Part shown: positions 55,953 through 64,000 of the stretch, piece after piece | Position numbering within the stretch: position 1 is the stretch's first letter | How the letters are laid out: each line of letters begins with the position of its first letter | NCBI GenBank assembly: GCA_026545225.1 | Contig: CM048845.1 | Coordinates: 100,250,033 to 100,314,032, forward strand | Reading direction: 5' to 3' | DNA: 64,000 nucleotides | From: Cornus controversa | Taxonomy: Eukaryota > Streptophyta > Magnoliopsida > Cornales > Cornaceae | Made by a program: the position numbers and the translations under genes | Notes under the pieces: model-generated | Seen by the model: only the letters and a program-made list of their open reading frames with translations | Databases searched by the model: none | What the model was told of the DNA's origin: nothing

Positions 55953-57719
55953 TAAACACCCGCAATTCAACATATTGATGACATCAACTAAAAAATAAGG
56001 ATAAATTACTAATTACAGTCAATATCAAAAGAATTTTGTTACAATGACTTTTCTTTTAACATAATTGAACCAACAACATTAATTTTTGAATGAAAAATTT
56101 ATTATATTCTTAATATTATATTAATATAAAAGTTAACATATTTATATATATAATAATACTTTTACCTATCTAATATAATAATATTTACAATATATATAAT
56201 ATAATAAATATTATTTTATATATATACATATGTGTGAACAAGAGCCGAGAAACTTCAAATATTTACGGCCATCATTGGAGCATGGGTCATCTTCTTCAGG
56301 CCACACCACCATGCAATCATTCAACGTCAATCACCAACCAATTGCTCCAATCACTCTCTCATCCACGTCACACCAAGACCACCACCACCACTAACCAGAC
56401 CATGAGCACCACAAGATGGGATCCTCTGCCTTACTGGGAACATGCCCTACCCGTGCCCTACCCGGATACTATGTCGTTTTGTTTAGTAATGCAAATTTGA
56501 AGACCGAATGATCCTTTCCTCTTCCAGTCACTCTCTCCTCTTTCTGTTATAATAGTTTCATATATTATATTATACACTTTTAACTTTTCTCCACTGAACT
56601 CTACCTTCCAAATATTATAATATAATATTATTTTTCTTAAACTCCCTTCAAATATTATATTAATATATATTATAATATTAGTATTATATAATATTAACAT
56701 GCTATTAATACATTTCTTCCTGTGTTAAAATTAAAATGTATAATATGAAATTAAGGATAGTAAAGATAAGTTTATGTTAATATATATTATAATATTAGTA
56801 TTATATAATATTAACAAGCGATTAATACATTTTTTACTGTGTTAAAATTAAAATGTATAATGTGGATTTAAGGATAGTAAGGATAAGTTTATGAGTGATG
56901 AATCATAAATTAATTGTATTGGCAAAACAAAATTTAACCTAAAAATATTTTATAGGCATAAGATTAGTGAAATGTGAATTTAAAGATGGTAGAGTTAGGT
57001 TTAAAGGAGGTGAAATCTAAATTAACTATGTTACAAAAAAAATTAAACTCAAAATAATTTAATATTTTATAGATATAAAAATAATGAAATCTAGATTTAG
57101 AGGTGGTGAAGTTAAAACCTAGATTAATTTTATTGACAAAAAAATTGATTTCGAAAAAGTGAACATTTTGTAGGCATAAGGGTGTTGGAATGTGGATTTA
57201 AGGGTGGTGGAGGTAGGTTTAAGAGTGGTGAAACCAAAGTCTAACTGTGTCAACAAAAAAATAAATTGAAAAAAATTAAGATTTAATAAGTTAAGGTGGT
57301 AAAATGTGGGTTTAAAGGTAGTGAAGATATGTTTAAATTACTGAAACTTAAATTAACTGTGATGAAAAAAATAAAATAGAAAAAAGTTTTAGATGTTGTA
57401 GGTATAAGAGTAATGTAATATTGATCTAAGGTTTTTAGGTACAAGAATGGTGAAATATAGATTTAAGGGTGGTGAAATATAGATTTAAAGATGGTGAGGT
57501 ATAGATGAAATGTGGTGACAAAAATTTAACTAATAATATTTCAAGTCATTTTTAGGTATAAGGGTGGTGAAATATAGATTTAAAGATGGTGAGGTATAGA
57601 TGAAATGTGGTGATAAAAATTTAACTAATAATATTTCAAATATTTTTTAGGTATAAGGGTAGTGAAATATAGATTTAAAGATGGTGAGTTATAGATGAAA
57701 TGTGGTGACAAAAATTTTA
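55953..57719. other. UGT-4 5' flank with degenerate tandem repeats
   Basis: 55953-56410 parallels 21206-21705. A 125-bp duplication is at about 56655-56880. 56880-57719 consists of degenerate units of about 95-110 bp (GGTATAAGGGTGGTGAAATA, GATTTAAAGATGGTGAGG). No gene. Confidence 0.65.
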
Positions 57720-58490
57720 ATACAACAGTGGATTCAATACATTTTAATCACATTATTCAGTGGATTCATATATCATAGATGGTTAGATATATATAGCAAG
57801 CAATTCAATTTCATGATTTCTGAGCTTCAGGCCCCAAAATACCATTCACAATAGAAGTAGCAACTACAACCCCAATAAACTCCGCCACTGCCACCGCCGA
57901 TTCGATCTCCTTCTCCACCATTTCGATTCCTCTCTCCGTCGCCAGAATTCCTTCCTCGAGCTTCTCCTCCGCTTCCTCCTCCACTTCTCTCAGCTTCTTT
58001 CTCAGTCCGAACAGCGGTATATCATGTGCCATCGAGGGCACTAAGACCACCGCCACCACTAACCGGACCACCCATGAGCACCTCCATCATCATTGTAACA
58101 AAATTGATACAGCAGTGGATTGAATACATTTTAATCACAATATTCAGTGGATTCATATATAATAGATGGTTAGATACATATAGCAAGCAATTTAATTTCG
58201 TGATTTCTGAGCTTCAGGCCCCAAAATACCATTCACAACAGAAGTAGCAACCACAACCCCAACCCCAATAAACTCTGCCACCCCGCCGATTCGATCTCCT
58301 TCTCCGTCGATTTAATCTCCTTCTCCGCCGTTTCGATTCCTCTCTCCGTTGCCAGGATTCCTTCCTCGAGCTTCTCTTCCGATTCCTCCTCCACTTCTCT
58401 CAGTTTCTTTCTCAGCGCCACCACAACCAGCCACTGCCACCGTGAAGACCCCCACTCCATCACCACAGCACTGTAATCTGAAATTCGTAT
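57720..58490. repeat. Two tandem copies of the coiled-coil ORF module
   Basis: 57720-58080 and 58085-58470 each contain ACAGTGGATTCAATACATTT-like sequence, a GAGCTTCAGGCCCCAAAATA block and the minus-strand frame related to 21812-22042. The first (57811-58071) is open with the C-terminus preserved. The second (58233-58466) has a frameshift before the hydrophobic part. Confidence 0.75.
57811..58071 (-). CDS. Hypothetical small coiled-coil protein, second copy
   Basis: 86 codons. The N-terminus differs from the 21812-22042 copy, but from LREVEEEAEEKLEEG to GILGPEAQKS the two align with few changes and one 7-residue deletion. It has the same acidic/basic heptad-like stretch and hydrophobic tail. 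Not recognised; could be a transposed gene fragment. Confidence 0.3.
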   Translation of the reverse strand: MVRLVVAVVLVPSMAHDIPLFGLRKKLREVEEEAEEKLEEGILATERGIEMVEKEIESAVAVAEFIGVVVATSIVNGILGPEAQKS

Positions 58491-58543
58491 ATATGTACAT
58501 ATACATATATCTACATATATGTCGAAGTTTCAATGAGTCATCA

Positions 58544-58585
<42 letters not shown>

Positions 58586-59247
58586 TGTTTGCTAGACGAA
58601 GAGAAAATATACACGCAACTCAAGTGCGTTGAAAGATATTTCAATGAGTCAGCGACAATTTACGAAGTTCTGTTCGAACTTTTTTGTTCATTGGCGTTTT
58701 GTTAGATCACTGTTGAATATTTTGGCTTCAAGTCATTTTTTTCCTCTTAATGATGAGATGATACTGTTGATAGATTAACAGATGAATGGACTTCTCAAAC
58801 TATAAGTTTCATATTAGACATAAAGAAAGATAATAGAAACAAGCTTTTAGTATCAATCAACATGTTAGTTCACAAGCTTGCTAATGGCATCTTTCTGCAA
58901 TAGCACCAAAATATTATTTTCTCTATGTGAAAAAATAATAAACAGAGAAAGATATTTTTTTGGTGTTTAATTATTTATTTGTTCTCTTTCACCTGTCAAT
59001 TTTATTCGTGGCTCTTTCGAAGTCTAGCTAAAGTTCGTGAATCTTAATTATTGAACGATTCTTTTTGAATCAGAACACATCTTATCGAACATGACCCACA
59101 ATGACTATCATCATTTCTCTCCAAAAGGACAAGATTACATTAAGTATTCTGTTCTGTAAGAAGAAAAATTGGAGGATGGTCTAACCACAACAATACATTA
59201 AAACTAAACTATTTGTCCTGTTAAAGAAGAGTAAGAATAGAATATAC
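58491..59247. other. UGT-unit 5' distal flank and UGT-5 intron remnant
   Basis: AT runs at 58548-58582. 58583-59125 matches 25220-25735. From about 59130 to 59247 it matches the start of the UGT intron (compare 53990-54089). No gene. Confidence 0.65.
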
Positions 59248-59410
59248 CATCATTATCAATTACTGCAGCCTCAATCAGCCCTGGAATGTGGAGACCACAG
59301 GCAAAGACTGTCACTGATGAAGGCCAAAACATGGCATGCTTGATTCCCATCTTTTGAGCAATTCCTAGAGCCCATGAGACTGCTACATCAGCAATGACAC
59401 AAGTGATGTG
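59248..59410 (-). pseudogene. UGT-5: exon 1 fragment of UGT83A1-like gene
   Basis: Encodes ITCVIADVAVSWALGIAQK through FWPSSVTVF and HIPGLIEAAVIDND up to an intact GT donor (59247-59246). The start, the first 110 codons and all of exon 2 are missing. The 5' break falls at CACATCAC, beyond which the distal flank (ATTATTGAATGATCGAGG) follows directly. It retains Asp at the dyad position, like UGT-3. A relic of a sixth array unit. Confidence 0.88.
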
Positions 59411-60554
59411 ATTATTGAATGATCGAGGCTGGTCCTTTTTTGAATCAAAACGATCTTATCCAACATGGCCCACCATGACTTTCATCATTTCTCTCCAATA
59501 GGATGATGATTCTATTTTTTCTTCAAAAATGTTATCTTAGTTAAATCGCCCCTACTAAAGATAATTTAATTATACTGAAAGTATGAAGTAGTGAGCGTGC
59601 GTAGATGTTGGGTTTTTTCCTCTGTATTTTTGTGCTTGTATGTATTTATGGTGCACATTTTCAAATCCCTGTTGAGCAGGACAACACATGTAGCATGAGA
59701 ATAAGCACCAAGCCTTAAACGTTTGTACCTTCCCTCTGTTTTTTGGTTCCCAAAACGCTTGATCAAGGAGTTTCTTGTTCATGCATGATCTCTTATATTA
59801 GGCTTTATAATAAACGAGGCGATATTTGCACTCCCTTTCTCTCTTATTGTATTTCATTTGTCTTTCTTTTTTAAAAAAAAGGACAAAAAAGTTTATAAAC
59901 TCATTCATGCATCATATTTTATTTTATAATAACATAATTACCCTTTATCTTATAAACTTTAATTCTTTTTACCTTCTTTAGTACTTTTTTTTTTGTATTT
60001 TTTGGAGTAATGTCAGAAGATATAATTTATTCCATAGAGATAAAAAAATTTGGGCCCTTTTTTTGTGTACTATATTTTTTTTTCCTCAAATGAGATTATT
60101 TATTCTACCTATGATAACTATTTTTGGGTCATGTCAAAATAAATAATTAACATTTTTTTGCGTCTTTTTTTTTTTTCAGTTCTTGTCAAAAGAGATCTTT
60201 TTATTTTTATACAACATAGATAAACTTTTTTTTTTAATCCGATAAAAAGAGATAATTTATTTAGTATAAATAACTTTTTTTTTCTTTCATGTCAAAAAAG
60301 AACATATTTTGAAGATATGACTTTTTTTTTAGATTCTCTCAAAAGAAACCTAAAATACTATAGATGAAAAATAAATTGGAGATATCTTATAAGGTAGTTA
60401 TGTAATTTGATAAAAATAATAATCATTCATTTGTAAAATTAGGATTATAATGTCATTTCATTTATGATGAAAGTGCAAATGTATAAAAGGGGAGTTCAAA
60501 TATTGCCTCCTAATAATAAAAGAGGTTTAGCTTCGTTTTACGATTGTGTCCCTG
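59411..60554. other. Duplicated flank, no gene
   Basis: Matches 49915-51056 with small indels. Ends at the hAT-like element. Confidence 0.75.
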
Positions 60555-61139
60555 CCTACAAAGCACGGACACTCCAAAAGTAGTGTCGTGGCCGTATCGG
60601 ACACGTATCCGATACAGATACGGCCGGATACGTGTTCGATACGGCTAAGAAGTATCCCATTTTTTTTTTTAATATCGGATATGGCTAGGATACGACCAGG
60701 ATACGCGGGATATGTCAGGATACGTTTAGGATACGTCTGTGATACGGCTGGGATACTTTTCGGGACAAATTTGTAATTTTTTGTTCTATAAAATGGGGTT
60801 GAAATTGTAAGATTAAAAACTTTATAGATAAGAAATAAGACTCATTTTATGATAAAACAAAAATATTTTTAAAACCCTCGAGTAAGTGAGTCATTATAAA
60901 AAATATTAGACAAGAGAGTGAATTTTTAGATTTAACTTCTTATATTTTGTATAATTACTTTAACTATATTTATTATATGGTTGAAGAATAAAAATTAATA
61001 TTTTATGTGTAATATTATATTTTTATTTATTTATTTATTTGACGTATCTTTACCGTGTCTATATCCTATTTTTTTGAGATTTATTATATCGCCGTATTCG
61101 TATTGTATCGTATCCGTATCTCCTGTCCGTACTTCCTAG
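60555..61139. mobile_element. hAT-like element, duplicate of 51057-51662
   Basis: Ends CTACAAAGCACGGACAC and GTCCGTACTTCCTAG. Flanks GTCCCTGC and GTGCCTAC match in six of eight bases. It sits at the same place in the duplicated segment as the copy at 51057, so it inserted before the duplication. Confidence 0.7.
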
Positions 61140-61643
61140 GTGCCTACATGGTGTTGTGCGTATAAGTCTCTCTATCTATCTAAATTATATCCCTGTAATT
61201 TACGATTGTGTCCGTAGTAAAAGATTAGTTACCTTACGCGGCATTCAGCCACGTCTCTGTATTAGTCTCTCGAGCCACTCATATTATATCAAAATATCAG
61301 CTCCCGTAACGGTAGCAATCCTCTAAGTTATTTTCCGAATGTGCCCCTACAAGTCCCTGTCTGTGAAGTCTCTCTGTCTATCTAAGTTATGCCCCTACAA
61401 TTTACGATTTTGTCCCTGCAGCATTAAAATATCTAATATCCCTTGTTTTGTATCTCTCTCTTGTCCCTCTCACAACTCTAATATCTAATATCCTTTGTTT
61501 AAGATAATATATTTTACTCGTCTTTTTTGTGTTGATTGAAGAAAATTCATTTTTCTCTCTTTTTGATACAGTGATTTGTTTTGTGCACGACGATCTTCAA
61601 TTACACAGGGCCAAACAAATAAAAAAAAAAGAAGGGAATTTAG
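61140..61643. other. Duplicated flank, no gene
   Basis: Matches 51663-52155; the duplication ends at about 61628. Confidence 0.7.
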
Positions 61644-61943
61644 TCAATTTTTGGTGACGTCACAGAAAATTTTTAGATCCTCTAAACTGTTAGTGAGGCA
61701 AGCGGGCCAAAACATGTTGGACTTAATTCGAAGCGCCCATTGGCTAATGGAGTAGGCTGTGATATTACAATTTCTAGGGACCCAAAGAAGGGTTGATGGA
61801 GAAGGAAGCATAAGCTTGATGTCATCAATGAGAGTTTGCTGAAATGGAGTGGACAACGTTGATTTAGATTCACAAATCTCAGGGGATAAGTGTAATTTGC
61901 CTTTTTTAAAACAAAATTTTAAATAAAATGAAGTGATCGTCAT
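61644..61943 (-). pseudogene. RNase H-like (RVT_3 type) fragment, probably from a LINE
   Basis: About 70 residues (LIDDIKLMLPSPS, LLWVPRNCNITAYSISQWAL, FWPACLTNSL) fit the C-terminal part of the plant RNase H-like domain found at the end of LINE polyproteins and in stray gene fragments. The usual VPR..N..AH..A.WA pattern is visible with H replaced by Y. The N-terminal catalytic half is missing. Surrounding sequence shows no LINE tail. Confidence 0.55.
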
Positions 61944-63835
61944 TTAAAAGTATTATCATATTTCAATTTGTCCCAATAGAGCTACTCTCGTGCCCACTAG
62001 TGGGGGGCACAGAAAAACTAGGTAGTTTCATAGTTAATGTAACATGTATACAATTTTTAAAAAAATATTAATACAAATAAATTGGAAAAAAAAAAAACTA
62101 ATGCATAGTTCTCTTTTATATGAGTTGAGGTTTATGTGTTGATATAAAATTTTACAAAGATTATCTTTGTCACACACAGTGTTGGGAGGTAAAAACTAGA
62201 GCTAGAAGAACTTCTACTATTATTTGCGTCAACCCAAACTTTTATCGGGAATATTCAAAATTTGATGTTAAAATTAAAAATGAAAAATAAAGAAAAAAAA
62301 AATAAAAAATAGGAGTATAAAGTCCAAATTTCTTCTACTAGTTTTTAGTATGCTTTGTATTAGTATGGTGTTGTTTGATAACTCAATTGAGCGCTTAATT
62401 CTGAAGAGATTAATTACTTATTCAATTAAGTGCATTTGATAACGCAATTTGAATATTCTGAAAATGATAAGCACCGTTTAAAATGAAATAAAATTTTAAG
62501 TGATAGGGACATCACTTATTACTGAATACTAAACGAGCTGAAAATTCAAAAAGATATCAAATTATATTTATTTTTTAATTAATTTATTTTTTAATTACTA
62601 CTTAAAAACTTCAGCACTTAAAATTCAACTATTAAAATTTTCGGTACTTAATTTTCAGTTTTATCAAACAACACCTATGTGTAAGTTACGCAGTGCGAAA
62701 AAAGTTCAATTAATTTAGTGTGAAATGTTATTCCTTAGACCTAGAGGGAGATGAATAAGTCCTTTTGTCCAATTTTTACGATTGATTAATTTTTCACAAT
62801 TATTAACAATAAAGCATCCAAACCAATTATAAAATAAATAAAGCAAGTAAGAAAAGTTAGAAATAGACACTAGAAATCTTACGTGAAAACTCCGAAAAGG
62901 GAGAAGACCACGGAATGAGACAAAAGCCTCTAGAGAAATCAATCCACTATCTCGAAGTAAAGTACAACAAACTCTGTCTCAGACTCACACTCACTCCACT
63001 TTGATAATAATTTGATGCTGAACACCTCAAGCTTACTCTTACGACTCTACGTCTAATTGCCGTTGACTTCAGGATAACGTCACAATCCTTTCAGAAGGGT
63101 ATCTAGAAGAACACGAAACTTCTACGAACAAACTGTCCCTTCGTAGCGATTGTTTCTCCTTCCTTCCAAACGTATATAATTAATGTTGAATTAAAGAATC
63201 ACCACTGTTACACTGATCAAATTGTGTTGACTGATGATATATTTGAGAACCTCGTTGATCAGATTGAAAAGAGTATCACAACTTAAAACACTTTATGTGT
63301 GTACTCTCAAAAATATTTTCAGAACAAAGCTTCTCTTATAAATTTCTCTCTGATCCCCCAAAAACATCTTTTTTTATTCTGGATTGTTTCTCTCTAAAAA
63401 GCATAATTAAATTAAAGCACAAAGAGGTATTTATAAACATATAGAGTCCTAATATATCTTGAAAAACAAGTTAAAATTCGTACTAGGACTTCCCATAAGA
63501 TTTCAAACTAATATAGAAACAAAAATTGAATTAAACAAATTAGTTCACACATATCAACTAAGTGTGACCAGTTGCACTTTGCATGTTTTGAAAACTATAT
63601 AAATCTCGAGATATGTTGGACCATTTGTGAAGTGGGACTGGTTGGACTTTGCAAAAATTATATTTTTTTACTGAAAACTCATTTTTCTAAGTCCTGAGAT
63701 CTCTCATACTTCAAACATAGTGTCCTTACCCTCATACTTGTGTTAATTGATATTTCTCATCAGATTGAAGGCATCTAGACACTTTCTCTTTAGCTTCATT
63801 GACCAAGACATAAGATTGAACACCAATTACAACTC
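61944..63835. other. 3' flank of a UGT unit whose gene lies beyond the window
   Basis: 62060-62350 matches 10850-11230 (UGT-1), 62540-63690 matches 15770-16800 (UGT-2), and 63715-63835 matches 17376-17487 and 52400-52515. In the other units this order leads directly to the UGT stop codon, so a minus-strand UGT is expected to the right. No gene inside this stretch. Confidence 0.7.
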
Positions 63836-64000
63836 TGATGAAGCAGAAATTCAACCCGAGCTGCTCAAACGCCAACTTGTAAAAGGACAATAGAAGGGTA
63901 ATTGAAAAGACACCGGTGTGGTGCCAGCCAACTCTCCCCGACGCTCAAGTCAGATATCAGAAAGGCTTGTTGAAGCTAGAAAGGCAATCAGATGGTATTA
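63836..64000 (-). mobile_element. LTR of a Ty3/gypsy element, cut by window end
   Basis: Begins TGATGAAGCAGAAATTC, most similar to the LTR at 33297-33661 and less to 26831-27197. It is preceded by AACTC, the same target position as in UGT-3 (AACTT at 33662-33666). By analogy the element is minus oriented and this is its 3' LTR. Confidence 0.75.

Overview
The window looks like nuclear DNA of a eudicot plant. The coding genes have a plant intron with GT/AG ends, the dominant family is a plant secondary-product UDP-glycosyltransferase (UGT) closest in my judgement to UGT83A1-like proteins, and the rest is AT-rich sequence full of plant LTR retrotransposons, a TRIM, Helitrons, MITEs, hAT-like elements and a tRNA-derived SINE. 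The species cannot be named from this.

Backbone: a tandem array of UGT units, all on the minus strand. UGT-1 (11345-13261), UGT-2 (17631-19454) and UGT-4 (52659-54564) are intact two-exon genes (457, 452 and 452 aa). UGT-3 (pieces at 33798-34329, 41200-41556 and 49043-49522) is a pseudogene split by two retroelement insertions of 6.9 and 7.2 kb. UGT-5 (59248-59410) is an exon-1 fragment. The 3' flank of a further unit lies at about 61950-63835, so another copy is expected just beyond the right edge. Repeated flanks (for example 49915-52160 with 59415-61628, and 15770-16800 with 62540-63690) show the array grew by segmental duplication.

Layout: 1-5967, Athila-like LTR element with a reversed fragment of a different Ty3/gypsy element inside; 5968-11344, Helitron-like element, two TIR elements and UGT-type flank; 11345-19454, UGT-1 and UGT-2 with an hAT-like element and a TRIM between them; 19455-26830, duplicated UGT-2 promoter, two MITEs with perfect 9-bp target duplications, a 2.7-kb Helitron; 26831-32255, gag-only Ty3/gypsy element with 5-bp target duplication; 33126-33661, remnant of a related element; 34330-41199, a second gag-only LTR element inside UGT-3 exon 2 (target duplication GTTAT); 41748-48983, an LTR element inside the UGT-3 intron with inverted terminal LTRs, target duplication CCTTT and a captured 5' part of an LRR receptor-kinase gene; 49523-64000, UGT-4, duplicated flanks, hAT-like elements, a SINE and a possible organelle-derived segment.

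The three intact UGTs probably glucosylate small acceptors in the cytosol. The PSPG box ends in Gln, the usual mark of UDP-glucose donors. All three carry Glu where plant UGTs normally have the catalytic-dyad Asp, while the two broken copies keep Asp. Boundaries of LTRs, target duplications and splice sites were read directly. Family names rest on recognised motifs without database searches.
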